A stretch of DNA of 64,000 bases from Diadema setosum (GCF_964275005.1 NC_092698.1:31117162-31181161); one strand, 5' to 3'. Numbered from the stretch's first letter, positions 56,301 to 62,880 are shown. The notes: a model not told the origin generated them from the letters alone. Made by a program: numbers and translations.

Positions 56301-57987
56301 CTCTTGGAATTACATTGTAAACGCTCTTTCACATTTCATAAGAGGTTTCTCATCTCACCAAAGAATATTTGAATCCTTATGTTAGGTCTCAATCAAAACT
56401 ATATCATCCCTTTATTGCAAGACTTACACCATATTCTGAATACTCTATATTCTTCACAACTCTCTTGAATGGAAATGAAGAAGTCATCTTACCTTAGTAA
56501 TTTACCATGAGATTTTGGATTAACAAACTTGTCAGCTTCAAATAAAAATATAATGTTTAAGGTCATCTACATTATGCCACAATCATTTGTAGCCATGAAT
56601 AACTTGCTAAGTACTGTACAATTATTTTAGTTTAATTCAGTTCATTTTCAGTAAGCATTAATAAAGGTAATGTAGCATAGTTCTGGTATGCCTGCAGAAC
56701 TGTCAAATTTCACTCCAAAATGTACATATACATATGCCTAAGAAATGTGTAGAATAACACTGTAATAACAAGATATCCGTTAGGTAATGTGAAATATTAA
56801 CCAAAAGGGTTTGCCAGAGTCGCAATCTCAGAACTTACCCGATTGGGGTCAGGCTAAAACACTCGGACTCGCGGACAACTCGGCCTTGCTTTGACGGCGG
56901 GGCCGAGTTGTCTCTCTGGATTGTAAAGTGTTGTAGAAACCTACTATCTACTACAATGGGAGCGCTTAACCACTTTGCGTTCTGGCTGGTCGCAGTTATG
57001 GGCCCAGTTGATACAACGCGCGCATCAAAGAACCTCTTTTGGGGTGCATACAAACTTAATGTGCACCTGTGTACAAAATATCACCATCACGAACTGCATG
57101 TAAATTGTCTGAAACAGGGTCGAGTTGTCCCTGCCCTGAGACCGAGTTAGCCTGGATCCTTCTGGAGTAAAAGTCGGGAAAGAAATCTATAAAATTACCG
57201 CGGGATACCGACTAAGCAACTTATTATATATTTATTATTCTACACTTTGATCTCAAAATACTCCAAAACAACTCACCATCCAAGCAAATTGCATCAGTCA
57301 AGTAAGTTTCTTGGTCTCTTTTGATATATTCAGTGATATTGGAAGCAAATATGAAATGGTGCAAGATGGTTCTCAAACCCTTACCACTATTCAATACCAC
57401 TCACCAGAAGTAGGCCTACTACTAAGTACTAGGACTAAACAGAGCTGAGATGAGTATAAACTTTACAATAAATTTAAAACAGGTAATATTTTTTAGGGCC
57501 TAACGTTAGAAGTAGAACGAGAGGTCTATTTCTATTTCTAGGTACAAAAGTACAAATGCAGGAAAATTAATAAATCATACAGCATCATGGTATGAACATT
57601 AGCAAAGACAACGTCAATGCAATTGGTGAGGAAACGATGTTGTAATTGTTACTAAGATTCTTTATTTATCGTCATCTCCTACTCTGTAGAGAGTGCGACT
57701 GCTAGGCCTGCCTGAAAATGAACTCGAGTCGTACTCACGTCAAGAACATCACAGATCTTAACGTATGGGACTAGCTAACCCAGCATATCCCTGCCGATGA
57801 CTAATTACGTACAGTAAACAAAAAGGCCTTTTCGACGAAATTGTTCATCAAATACATATAAATTACACACAGTCACGAGCCTAAGCAATATACCTACTAA
57901 TTAATTAACTTCAGAGTTGTGTCAATAACTTACCATATGCAACAGAGATAAAAGAATAACAACCCTTTCCATCTTTACGATCGCCAT
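24350..57987 (-). CDS. SPPL2: Signal peptide peptidase-like 2, intramembrane aspartyl protease
   Basis: SPPL2 proteases are polytopic GxGD aspartyl proteases of late secretory and endolysosomal membranes that cut type II membrane-protein stubs within the bilayer. Fifteen minus-strand coding exons join in frame into 562 residues (human SPPL2A 520, SPPL2B 592). Residues 1-18 begin a signal peptide. A protease-associated (PA) domain spans about 25-150 with the conserved RGNCTF at 87-92. The first membrane span is about 163-183, followed by an acidic cytosolic linker (ESSESDEDESAEEEA) and the second span. Catalytic motifs: YD with Asp364, GFGD with Asp423, and PAL at 474-476 within QPALLYLVP. A disordered Ser/Pro/Glu-rich tail of about 57 residues follows. 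Every intron is GT-AG and every phase agrees, so the gene looks intact. Total coding length is 1689 nt. I cannot assign it to the A, B or C type; an invertebrate single-copy ancestor is likely. Introns carry many mobile elements. Confidence 0.95.
25232..25284. repeat. (AT)n microsatellite
   Basis: About 26 uninterrupted AT dinucleotides in SPPL2 intron 14. Confidence 0.95.
25435..25597 (-). CDS. SPPL2: SPPL2 exon 14 (disordered cytosolic tail)
   Basis: KESVGSPASSRASANVDSTQ, TVQPRTDEGEPSEVERMIHP then VSPQSSQCVGNKES. The composition (Ser, Pro, Glu, Gln) fits the variable tail of SPPL2B. The acceptor TTTATCCGTGCAG is phase 0 and the donor GTAATA phase 1, matching the neighbours. It lies 10.4 kb from exon 13. 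Confidence 0.78.
25598..26713. other. Left part of the large SPPL2 intron, nothing recognised
   Basis: AT-rich intronic sequence. Short ORFs on both strands show no family resemblance. Confidence 0.45.
26714..27035 (+). repeat. Left arm of a ~330 bp inverted repeat pair
   Basis: Begins GCCAGGATTTGTACAAACAC and contains six or so spaced copies of GGAAATGTACAAA. It then reads AACTGCTCATGAACCTTTACC and ends near CGATATGATTTTTATTTG. The whole arm is matched in inverted orientation by 34001-34345. The internal GGAAATGTACAAA array gives it a subterminal-repeat structure like long-TIR DNA transposons. Confidence 0.75.
27270..27523 (+). repeat. First copy of a ~250 bp local duplication, with L2 LINE sequence
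   Basis: This unit runs from GGGGATGGAGGGGTGG through AGAGATTGTTTTAAAAA and GGGATAATACAGTGCTTC into TATTATGATGATGGAAAAAC, a piece of L2 LINE. The second copy starts at 27538 but is split by a Helitron at 27652 and by another insert at 31302. This first copy therefore preserves both empty sites. Confidence 0.8.
27678..27722. repeat. (CTG)n microsatellite near the Helitron 5' end
   Basis: About 15 perfect CTG triplets, 26 bp inside the Helitron terminus. Subterminal microsatellites are a known habit of some Helitron families. Confidence 0.95.
28942..29049. mobile_element. 108 bp MITE inside the Helitron
   Basis: Perfect 19 bp inverted ends: CGTTTTCACATCAGCCCGA and TCGGGCTGATGTGAAAACG, around a T-rich and palindromic (TAGCGCGCTA) centre. 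A target duplication was not clear. Confidence 0.75.
31302..31808. mobile_element. 507 bp insert with AGTA target duplication
   Basis: The sequence AGTA occurs at 31298-31301 and again at 31809-31812. The undisturbed first copy of the flank (27408-27420) has it once, so the intervening 507 bp is an insertion. Its ends (GTGTTGGG and CACAAC) are weakly inverted. Family unknown. Confidence 0.65.
31809..32740 (+). mobile_element. L2-type LINE, decayed 3' end
   Basis: The plus strand encodes degenerate LINE RT C-terminal sequence: CDLGGIFDSNMTMDLKVSNI, then with frame changes LQQLHWLPVEQRLTYKVLLI and AAPRLWNRLPDSVKDCDTVN with FKRKLKLH. The 3' UTR has the typical GTGAGCGCCTTGAGCACCAT block followed by a TTA/ATC microsatellite tail. 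This is the pattern of L2 (Jockey superfamily) elements in deuterostomes. At least two frameshifts (near 32075 and 32160) break it. The copy starts inside RT, so it is 5' truncated, and it continues the second copy of the local duplication. Confidence 0.85.
32753..33720 (+). mobile_element. Fossil integrase/OTU-protease element (Ginger-like or LTR kin)
   Basis: Two remnants are readable. The first resembles the catalytic-core region of an integrase of the KRBA2/Ginger/gypsy type (KRCYRYVLTAIDVFNDAIRP, then NWARELPDYARVFKPKKVLG and WNTPFIAFFDRHPDI). The second, at about 33570-33680, is the start of an OTU cysteine protease (NPTGDGNCQFSAISDQLATM). An integrase followed by OTU is a known architecture in Ginger DNA transposons and related elements. 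The copy is broken in several places, lacks most of both domains and is clearly old. It lies inside the inverted arms at 26714 and 34001, which might be its terminal repeats. Confidence 0.6.
33740..33975 (+). repeat. Imperfect ~30 bp tandem repeats rich in GAT/GAC
   Basis: Repeated GATGGCCTGGACAAAGGA-like units, for example at 33778, 33803 and 33856, encode an Asp/Leu/Gly/Asn-rich acidic pattern in one frame. They follow the OTU remnant and are probably part of the same element. Confidence 0.5.
34001..34345 (-). repeat. Right arm of the ~330 bp inverted repeat pair
   Basis: Read on the minus strand it starts GCCGGGATTTGTACAAACAC and carries the same spaced GGAAATGTACAAA motifs. It then has AACTGCTCATGAACCTTTACC and GGTGATATGATCTTAATTTT. 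It aligns along its whole length with 26714-27035 in inverse orientation. Confidence 0.75.
34565..34953. mobile_element. Foldback MITE with nested inverted repeats
   Basis: The outer arms are GTCGGCTGAGAATGAGAAG and CTCATTCTCATCCGAC. Inside are GGCTCAAATTCACAAAGG and CTTCGTGAATTTGGGCC, then TTTGTCCATGGTTTAAACC and its complement. The centre has a ~100 bp direct duplication containing ATGCGACACTTGGCGCCCCA. The whole could fold into one long hairpin. No coding capacity. Confidence 0.75.
34954..36016. other. Right end of the large SPPL2 intron
   Basis: AT-rich intronic DNA with one poly-C run (35114-35126). Nothing else was recognised before exon 13. Confidence 0.45.
36017..36171 (-). CDS. SPPL2: SPPL2 exon 13 (PAL motif)
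   Basis: AYGVGLVMTFIALTLMQTGQ then PALLYLVPCTVLTALAVGTC and RKEVSELWNGGP. The donor is GTGAAT. If left unspliced the frame adds only VNNHHIL before a TGA, so a short-tailed isoform is possible. Confidence 0.94.
36845..36922 (-). CDS. SPPL2: SPPL2 exon 12 (TM7-TM8)
   Basis: LLVGFCHTYDLKIKFSRIYF then ITSVI, parallel to LLVAYCHRFD of human SPPL2B. It is 8 kb from exon 11; the intron carries both nuclear-receptor-repeat elements. Confidence 0.93.
37113..38106. mobile_element. Repeat element loaded with TGACCTTTGACC direct repeats, copy 1
   Basis: The left end reads GGCGACTGATATGCCTCCGCC and the right end ATGCCTCCGGCCACTTCGTTGGCAGAGGCATA (key blocks GCCTCCGG and GGCAGAGGCATA), giving imperfect inverted termini. 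Inside are diverged ~120-150 bp units. Each has a TGACCTTTGACC cluster, a variant of CCAAGTTTGGTGAAA or AAGTTCCATGAAGATACCTT, and a GGACGGACGG tail. It lies in SPPL2 intron 11 together with copy 2 at 41601. No ORF was found, so it is probably a non-autonomous DNA transposon. Confidence 0.65.
38575..38925 (+). mobile_element. L2-type LINE 3' terminus
   Basis: A short C-terminal remnant (ETFKSKLQNVTYSS) is followed by GAAGCGCCATGAGCAC, GCGCTATACAAGTAGCC and a TAT/TAC/TAA trinucleotide tail. This is the standard L2 3' end, 5' truncated to about 0.3 kb. Confidence 0.7.
39100..39640. mobile_element. Possible MITE or decayed repeat
   Basis: It starts near AGCGCAGACCTCCGCCAAGC and ends with AGACAAACTAACAAACAAAC and CCTTCCCCCTGGGCAGAG, a layout like the tails of the DR1-rich elements (receptor-like repeats, then a GGACGG or ACAAAC run). 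Terminal repeats are weak. Confidence 0.3.
40403..40600. repeat. ~85 bp tandem duplication
   Basis: The unit GTGTACAGTGTATTTACATA through GGCCTGTCACATCATT to GCAAGTCATGACT occurs twice almost perfectly (about 40435-40518 and 40519-40601), with a shorter third copy to the left. Confidence 0.8.
40615..40840. repeat. GC-rich minisatellite
   Basis: A run of GGGCCTGGGCCC, TTGGGCTCTGGGCCCCT and related units, with a 31 bp unit repeated twice at about 40715-40775. It contrasts sharply with the AT-rich flanks. Open frames on both strands through it are Gly/Pro/Ala-rich and probably meaningless. Confidence 0.8.
40920..41035. repeat. AT-rich minisatellite
   Basis: Repeated ATGAATATATGA-like 8-16 bp units. 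Confidence 0.8.
41322..41378. repeat. (GT)n microsatellite
   Basis: About 28 perfect GT dinucleotides in SPPL2 intron 11. Confidence 0.95.
41745..41907. mobile_element. Hairpin MITE nested in the repeat element
   Basis: Ends CAAATGACGCACA and TGTGCGTCATTTG are inverted. Inner arms are TAACTATGGAAT and ATTCCATAGTTA, around AACCCACGAGGCGAAGCCGA and its partner. The whole can form one long stem. Confidence 0.65.
41908..42256. mobile_element. 349 bp MITE with TTTATAGAATGGGTA ends
   Basis: Perfect 15 bp terminal inverted repeats TTTATAGAATGGGTA and TACCCATTCTATAAA. The middle repeats TTTACTGGATGCATGGCC and TAGTGCGCGAAC. It is adjacent to the hairpin MITE and was probably inserted with or into it. 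Confidence 0.7.
43403..44630. other. SPPL2 intron 11, right part
   Basis: AT-rich intronic sequence without a recognised repeat or exon. Confidence 0.4.
44631..44985. mobile_element. Harbinger-like MITE with TAA target duplication
   Basis: Termini AGCCCGCCGCACACTATACG and ATATAGTGTGCGGCGGGTT are inverted and both sides carry TAA, the target duplication typical of PIF/Harbinger. A second inverted pair (GCACACTATACGAC, near 44691, and AGTGTGCGG) lies inside. No coding capacity. It ends 13 bp before the splice donor of SPPL2 exon 11. Confidence 0.75.
45004..45100 (-). CDS. SPPL2: SPPL2 exon 11 (second catalytic aspartate, GFGD motif)
   Basis: IPVLLTVPRFCHSAFSVCNI then YSMLGFGDILVP. Asp423 is the second catalytic residue. 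The donor GTAGGA lies 13 bp from a Harbinger-like MITE. Confidence 0.94.
45101..46917. other. SPPL2 introns 9-10, apart from exon 10
   Basis: AT-rich intronic sequence on either side of exon 10 (46044-46100). No repeat family was recognised. Confidence 0.4.
46044..46100 (-). CDS. SPPL2: SPPL2 exon 10 (loop after YD motif)
   Basis: Nineteen codons, TGESVMVKVATGGQASSEQ, equivalent to the GxSIMVEVATGP loop. The acceptor is ACTTATAG and the donor GTAATT, both phase 0. Confidence 0.9.
46918..46992 (-). CDS. SPPL2: SPPL2 exon 9 (first catalytic aspartate, YD motif)
   Basis: TCVLLLSLLFVYDIFFVFVT then PHLTK. Asp364 in YDIFFVF is the first catalytic residue. Phase 0 on both sides. Confidence 0.95.
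47247..47818. mobile_element. Palindromic TTAA-type MITE (family A), complete copy
   Basis: TTAA flanks both ends; termini are AAAGGACAATTCCACCTTCA and AGGTGCACTTGTCCTTT. The two halves are inverted copies (CGGACAATCCATTCAAAAGT and ACTTTTGAACGGATTGTCCG). TTAA targets are used by piggyBac and Kolobok elements, so it is a non-autonomous relative of one of these. It lies in SPPL2 intron 8. Confidence 0.85.
48059..48248 (-). CDS. SPPL2: SPPL2 exon 8 (TM4-TM5)
   Basis: LPLLPIIHKRPTVTSAILWL, CWFFYRHEPFAWILLDILGI then CFCISVLKVVRLPNFK. The W-A-W-x-L-x-D-x-LGI-x-FC and RLPNFK blocks are highly conserved. Confidence 0.95.
48889..48985 (-). CDS. SPPL2: SPPL2 exon 7 (TM3)
   Basis: YIVIALYCIGAWSGMHTTVL then PVVNFVFPCRE; parallels VYVVIGIFCLASATGLYSCL of the human protein. 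The acceptor is CTTTGCCTTCTTGCAG, phase 2 out. Confidence 0.93.
49703..49950. repeat. 124 bp tandem duplication
   Basis: GGTGTTTACTAATATTCTTT through ACTTGTTCTGACTTCAAGAA to AGTAGACAAGTCATCT occurs twice in a row with few differences, so it is recent. It is intronic. Confidence 0.9.
50225..51040. repeat. Tandem units CATACCAAATTTGAACAA, split by a MITE
   Basis: Three diverged units each carry CATACCAAATTTGAACAA, then AAATGTAGCCTATAGAGC and CACACACAAAC, beginning near 50255, 50410 and 50985. The second is interrupted at 50456-50930 by an inserted MITE with AGGGCTCACAC ends. Confidence 0.65.
50456..50930. mobile_element. MITE with AGGGCTCACAC ends
   Basis: The inverted termini are AGGGCTCACACCTGTAAATAA on the left and TTATTTACCCGTGTGAGCCCT on the right, with two mismatches. 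No ORF of note. Confidence 0.7.
51179..51782. mobile_element. GC-rich MITE with AGACCCCGTTTACAGTGC ends
   Basis: The ends GAGACCCCGTTTACAGTGC and GCACTGTAAACGGGGTCT are inverted. Subterminal GCGGCCGAGCC and CTCGGCCGCGGCC blocks form many overlapping palindromes at 51200-51345 and 51663-51765. The GC content is far above the surroundings. The middle, 51440-51650, is unlike the arms. It sits in SPPL2 intron 6, about 100 bp from exon 6. Confidence 0.8.
51883..52082 (-). CDS. SPPL2: SPPL2 exon 6 (acidic linker, TM2)
   Basis: Basic RREKRHERRDGQG, then the acidic SGESSESDEDESAEEEA, then VTITPPIVICWVFMIMVLLL and a run of Leu/Phe. It ends in phase 1 at GTATGT. Confidence 0.92.
52980..53119 (-). CDS. 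SPPL2: SPPL2 exon 5 (first transmembrane span)
   Basis: ALYSPDVPEWDYNIFVIWLM then ATGTVAVGGYWAG; the VGGYWAG motif at the end of TM1 is characteristic. It ends in phase 2 at GTATGT. Confidence 0.93.
53608..53688 (-). CDS. SPPL2: SPPL2 exon 4 (PA domain end)
   Basis: TPPSFNESIKINIPVVLVDY then KDYTDIK, like the IPVALLSYKDMLDI segment of human SPPL2B. Phase 0 on both sides. Confidence 0.92.
54183..54356 (-). CDS. SPPL2: SPPL2 exon 3 (PA domain core)
   Basis: DYRPLADLLPSPVCSVPKVP leads to the conserved RGNCTFSEKGYYSQQAKAEG then AIVVSKTGT. The acceptor is taken as CATTAAAAG, because an alternative CAG seven bases further in would shift the frame to a stop. Asn89 is a likely glycosylation site. 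Confidence 0.9.
54794..54910 (-). CDS. SPPL2: SPPL2 exon 2 (PA domain start)
   Basis: IHAYYGILSVKYNDGRSSRE then YCITYDPAQFRLAKELQPT; matches the YCxLYNP region of human SPPL2. The acceptor is TTTTCTTTTACAG and the donor GTAAGA, phase 0. Confidence 0.92.
57934..57987 (-). CDS. SPPL2: SPPL2 exon 1 (start, signal peptide)
   Basis: MAIVKMERVVILLSLLHM is followed directly by GTAAGT, phase 0. The hydrophobic run after two charged residues is a signal peptide core. Confidence 0.85.
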
Positions 57988-58230
57988 TTCTAAAGTTGGG
58001 AAATTAGTCTGCAATCCACACCCTAGTGGTTGGCCTGCTGACTCTCGACTACTATACTACATACGGTCATAAATGCACAAAGTCAAATGAATGTGTGTGT
58101 GAGAGTATGAGTGTGTGTGTTTTTTCTTCTTCTTCGTTTTCGCGTGTAGTGTGTGTGTGTGTGTATGTGCTTGTGTAGAAAGGTGGGAAGGGGGTGAGGC
58201 CCTGAGGGAGGAGTCGACAAGTGCAAGAAG
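57988..58230 (-). promoter_or_regulatory. SPPL2 5' UTR and probable promoter
   Basis: The 240 bp between the start codon and the minisatellite element contain two short GT tracts (near 58092-58120 and 58148-58165) and no TATA box. The transcription start is undefined. Confidence 0.35.
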
Positions 58231-59453
58231 TACGGAAGCTTAAAAGTGCCAACCAGATGACGAGATAAGAAGACGAGAAGACAGGTTAAATACCGAGAAG
58301 CCGAGTTATTGCAACTCGGCAAGTCGACTTGCTTGGATCAAGAAGACAAGATGACAAGTTGTTGAAACTCGGTAAGTCGACTCGTTTGGGACAAGAAGAC
58401 ATGATAGCGAGTTGTTGAAACTCGGAAAGTCGACTCGCTTGGGACAAGAAGTCAAGATGACAAGTTGTTGAAACTCGGCAAGTCGACTCGTTTGGGACAA
58501 GAAGTCAAGATGACAAGTTGTTGAAACTCGGCAAGTCGACTTGCTTGGGACAAGAAGTCAAGATGACAAGTTGTTGAAACTCGGAAAGTCGACTTGCTTT
58601 GGACAAGAAGTCAAGATGACAAGTTGTTGAAACTCGGCAAGTCGACTCGTTTGGGACAAGAAGTCAAGATGACAAGTTGTTGAAACTCGGTAAGTCGACT
58701 CGTTTGGGACAAGAAGTCAAGATGACAAGTTGTTGAAACTCGGCAAGTCGACTCGTTTGGGACAAGAAGTCAAGATGACAAGTTGTTGAAACTCGGCAAG
58801 TAGACTCGTTTGGGACAAGAAGTCAAGATGACAAGTTCTTGAAACTCGGAAAGTCGACTTGCTTTGGACAAGAAGTCAAGATGACAAGTTGTTGAAACTC
58901 GGAAAGTCGACTCGTTTGGGACAAGAAGTCAAGATGACAAGTTGTTGAAACTCGGCAAGTCGACTCGTTTGGAACAAGAAGACATGATAACGAGTTGTTG
59001 AAACTCGGAAAGTCGACTTGCTTGGGACAAGAAGTAAAGATGACAAGTTGTTGAAACTCGGCAAGTCGACTCGTTTGGGACAAGAAGACAAGATGACAAG
59101 TTGTTGAAACTCGGCAAGTCGACTCGTTTGGAACAAGAAGACATGATAACGAGTTGTTGAAACTCGGCAAGTCGACTTGCTTTGGACAAGAAGTCAAGAT
59201 GACAAGTTGTTGAAACTCGGCAAGTCGACTCGTTTGAGACAAGAGGACATGATAACGAGTTGTTGAAACTCTGAAAGTCGACTTGCTTGGGACAAGAAGT
59301 CCAGATGACAAGTTATTGAAACTCGGCAAGTCGACTCGTTTGGGACAAGAAGACATGATAATGAGTTTTTGAAACTCGGAAAGTCGACTTGCTTTGCACA
59401 AGAAGTCAAGATGACAAGTTGTTGAAACTGGTTGGCACTTTTAAGCTTCCGTA
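58231..59453. mobile_element. TIR-bounded element made of a 53 bp minisatellite
   Basis: Perfect 26 bp inverted repeats (TACGGAAGCTTAAAAGTGCC continuing AACCAG at 58231-58256, and its exact complement at 59428-59453) enclose the array. If the outermost TA on each side is the duplicated target, the terminus is CGGAAGCTTAAAAG with a TA target, as used by Tc1/mariner transposases. Apart from about 45 bp next to the left end, the interior is only the tandem array, so it is non-autonomous. Confidence 0.8.
58304..59430. repeat. 53 bp minisatellite, about 21 copies
   Basis: The unit is ACAAGTTGTTGAAACTCGGC, then AAGTCGACTCGTTTGGGACA, then AGAAGTCAAGATG. Each copy centres on GTCGAC; the variant AAGTCGACTT is a perfect 10 bp palindrome. 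Two variant types (GTCAAGATGACAAG and ACATGATAACGAG) interleave. Because 53 is not a multiple of 3, the minus strand shows long overlapping ORFs in all frames, which are artefacts. Confidence 0.95.
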
Positions 59454-59777
59454 ATGAAGGGAAGAGAGGTTGAGGAGAGCTGCTGGGGGGGGGGGGGGTG
59501 GAGTTGGTGTTTTTGGACAAAATACAATGACCACATTCTGTTTTGTTGTACAATACCCGTGTGTTGTTGTTATTTTTCATTTCAATTATCAATGTTGATG
59601 ACTGGAATTCCAAGTGTCAAATATCTAGTTTGATGAATAATATCACATTGGACTGTTTGAATGTGGAAGAATGAATAATATTGAAGGAAAAAAAAACCAT
59701 GTGTGTGTGTATGTGTGTGTGTATGCGCGCGCGCGTATGTGTGCCCATTCTGTTTTACACTCCCCATTTCCATTAGC

Positions 59778-60030
59778 ATGGCCGACGCCACGTTTTCAAA
59801 AGTGAGGGGGGAGGGGGACACTTCAGACTTCTGGTGCCACTTCCGGGTTTCATTAGCTAACAAGCAAATGAAAAAAAAAAGAACAAGAAAAAACAACCAC
59901 ACCAAAACCCCCCACAAAAACCATAAAAAACAAAAACAAACAAATAAAAAAAAAAAAAAACCCAACTTATCTAAGGGTCTTTTACAGCGCAACGTCTGTA
60001 CATCTGCAGGGCACCACACCGGGTTTCTTC
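59778..60030. mobile_element. Partial family B MITE copy, inverted
   Basis: GGCCGACGCCACGTTTTCAA, then CACTTCCGGGTTTCATTAGC, match the family B elements at 11701 and 61069 in the opposite orientation. The other end is replaced by an A-rich stretch. Confidence 0.5.
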
Positions 60031-61068
60031 AGCTGACAAACAGAAAAAAAAAATGATCTTCAGCTCGGTGATACCTTATATATCCTTTGTATGGTGAAAA
60101 AAAAAGTGGGGGCCCACCTCCCCCCCCCCCCCCCCCCGTCCGCCGACCATGATTAGTGTTTCATTAATGAGAGGATACTCGAGTATAGAAGCATAGTGAT
60201 TACGTAACCTCTTTGTTCACCTCTGTCGAGCAAACCAACATAAACAAAAAACAAAACAAAAACAAATACGGCAATGACTAATAGTTTTATTTCATTGAGG
60301 TGTCACTGGCAGGTTCCTCCCCATACCCAAGATCAATAACACGAGCCCCAACCCCGACCCCATCACCCCGACCCTGGATCACACACTCACGCACGCAAAA
60401 ATAGTTTCCCTTTTTGTCTATAGAGAAAATCAAGCATGTTTCATTTACCTATCATTTCTGCTTATACACTTTAGCAGCAGAGCAAGTAGGTTAAAAGTGA
60501 AATAGATGCACATCTTCCAAAATAAGTCATGCATCTCTGCAAATGGCTGCAATTTGGGACGTTTCATGTCCATTCCCTCCCTCTTTTTCCATAGCAAACG
60601 GTTGTCTAAATACCGAAATTAGTGACTTCCGGGATGTGATTTCAAAAGGATAGCTATGCGACAAGCACAGCTTGAATAGCCTTATGTCTATACTCATTAA
60701 CCTTGCTTCCATCATTTCTGTTGTTGTTTATAAAGTAAAATCGGATCTGAAATAACAAAATAGGGTTTGTATACAATTCTGAAGTTTTACATTAATTATA
60801 GTTCCCTCATCAGAAGTGATTTGGTTATTGCAGCATTATTTGCAAATTAGCAGAGGAGCCGATGTTTCATCTCATAACGTGTGTTTTTATGACAAAATTT
60901 TATCTTTTGCGCAAAAGTAAGTTTGCAACCAAAACGATGATGACTTTTCAGGAAATATAAATAGAGATTATAGTGATTGAATGATGGATCAAATACATAG
61001 TATTACAAATCTTTGTATATACACATAAACTATGAAGTATTGTACCGCCTAGCAAGCCGGAATGAATC
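60031..61068. other. Intergenic stretch right of the minisatellite
   Basis: No gene seen. It contains a C-run at 60120-60137, GACCCC-like repeats near 60340-60375 and A-rich tracts. Confidence 0.4.
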
Positions 61069-61325
61069 CAGGGGCGGCGCAGCCGTGGGGGCCGTGGGGG
61101 CCGTGGGGGCTCAGGCCCCCACACTTTTTGTGCACCATACAAAGGAATATACATAAGGTGTCATCACTTTGGGCCCCCACACTTTTTTCAACCCGGAAGT
61201 ACGTAAGAGGCACTACAATGGGAGGGGAGAGAATGAGCTGAGGACCTTTTTTTTTTTTTTTTTTTTTTTGGCTTGTTAGCTCATGAAACCCGGAAGTGGG
61301 CCCCACAATTTTGAAAACAGTGCGA
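61069..61325. mobile_element. MITE family B copy
   Basis: Begins CAGGGGCGGCGCAG with three GTGGGGGCC units, then TTTGTGCACCATACAAAGGA and GGTGTCATCACTTTGGGCCC, and two inverted CCCGGAAGT sites. It ends near TTTTGAAAACAGTGCG. Same layout as 11701-11946. Confidence 0.6.
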
Positions 61326-62107
61326 AAAAAAAAAAACAATAGTATCCCTCCCATTATATGCAGTTACACTATCCAGTAGACCTATTTTTGTTTATACAAT
61401 GTCAAAGACGATCATAAAGCATGCTACTGCGATAATGTGACTGTTGAGAAGAATCGACAGCGCAGTGATCCACAGACAATCGTGTTTGCACTTATACTAG
61501 ACTTTTTAGTCATTTAACCAAATCTATTATGTTGACATACATCGTACTTGGTCTATAATGCTTGCCCCAAAGATACAGGGTTTTTGACAGCCAGTATAAC
61601 TTGCCTGGCAGTGGGTTGGAATATTGCAATGTCGACTTATCACAGTTTTTCAGTGAAAAGCACTTCTAGTAATCACAATCTGGGAGTATATGAAAAAAAA
61701 ACCCCAAATATATAATTTTTAGATAAAAAGTTTGATTATTCTCCGCCCTCAAGACACACTGCCATATGGTCAACCCAAGAAACTTATTTCAGTGGGACTC
61801 TTTTTATGGTAAAAAAGAGAGATGCATATAACTATAGAGAAACGTTTCTGCATGCGAAACACCATCGTTCAAATTTACACAGGACATGGAATAGAAAATT
61901 TCATAAAGACCAACTTCTACATATGATCTCAGCCAACTGAAGGCCGAGGAGCGATATCTAAATTGTCTACGGAATTTTAGAGTAATTCTGTTTATCATAT
62001 CTTCCCACATTAAAAACAAAAACAAAAACAGTGCTATGCCTGGTTTACACCATAAAATGCAAAATTCTTGTCATCATGCCTAACAACTATATAGTGTGGC
62101 TTCCAAT

Positions 62108-62215
62108 ATTATTGGTATTATTATTATTATTATTATTATCATTATTATTATTATTATTATTGTTATTCTTATCATTATTATCATCATCACCATCATCATC
62201 ATCATCATTATCATT
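62108..62215. repeat. (TTA)n/(TCA)n microsatellite
   Basis: TTA triplets grading into TCA triplets; the plus-strand poly-Ile and poly-Leu ORFs here come from this repeat. Confidence 0.95.
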
Positions 62216-62315
62216 GCCATGGATACCATTTTTATGATTGTAGAATATTCTTATTACTATCGTCACAGCGAATATGGAATATGTATTACTAATATTTTAT
62301 GATAAAATGGTGACA

Positions 62316-62880
62316 TTAAAGGACAAGTTCACCTTCATTACATAAGGATTGAGAGAATGTAGCAATATTAGTAGAACACATCATTGAAAGTTTGAGGAAA
62401 ATCGGACAATCCGTTCAAAAGTTATGAATTTTTAAAGTTTTTGTGCAGTCACCGCTGAATGAGAAGACTACTGCAGTGTATGATGTCACATGCGTACAAC
62501 AATATACGGAAAGTATAAAGAGAATTTCACAAAATTTCATCTTTTGAAAAAAGTACACATTCCCTTGACTCGTTACTGACATAATGTTATGGGTAATATT
62601 ATTCCCATTGCCTGTAGAAAGAGGCAAGTCAAGTGCTCTTTTAGTATGCGAAAAAAGTGAAAATGTGTTTAATTTTCTTTATATTTTCTTTATACTGTTG
62701 TACTCATAATATCACGAGCCTTAGCAGTCTCCTCATCCAGCGGTTCCAACACAAAAATTTTAAAATTTCATAACTTTTGCATCGATTGTCCAATTTTACT
62801 CAAACTTTCACTGATGTGTTCTACTAATATTGCTGCATTCTCTTAACCCTTGTGTTTATGAAGGTGAACTTGTCCTTTAA
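62316..62880. mobile_element. Palindromic TTAA-type MITE (family A), complete copy
   Basis: The best-preserved copy: perfect 23 bp ends TTAAAGGACAAGTTCACCTT (continuing CAT) and their complement at 62858-62880, with TTAA at the outer edges and inverted halves throughout (for example CGGACAATCCGTTCAAAAGT). No coding capacity. Confidence 0.85.

Larger units (their letters stand above)
53120..57933. other. SPPL2 introns 1-4 and their exons
   Basis: Apart from exons 2-4 the sequence is AT-rich intron. A GGTACCCTGGGGTACC palindrome near 55489 with related GGTACCC sites near 55546, 55788 and 55805, and an ACAACTCGGCC/GGCCGAGTTGT hairpin near 56876-56912, hint at further decayed inverted-repeat elements. 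Confidence 0.35.

Noticed and set aside
58823-59401. 192-codon minus-strand ORF with repeated LVILTSCPKRVDFPSFNN units
   Set aside because: It is the translation of the 53 bp minisatellite. All frames are open because the unit lacks stops and 53 is not divisible by three; there is no start context or neighbour to support a gene.
60527-60715. 62-codon minus-strand ORF, somewhat GC-richer than its surroundings
   Set aside because: No recognisable motif and no convincing splice sites or promoter; likely chance.
62031-62302. Poly-Leu and poly-Ile membrane-like ORFs
   Set aside because: Translation of the TTA/TCA microsatellite.
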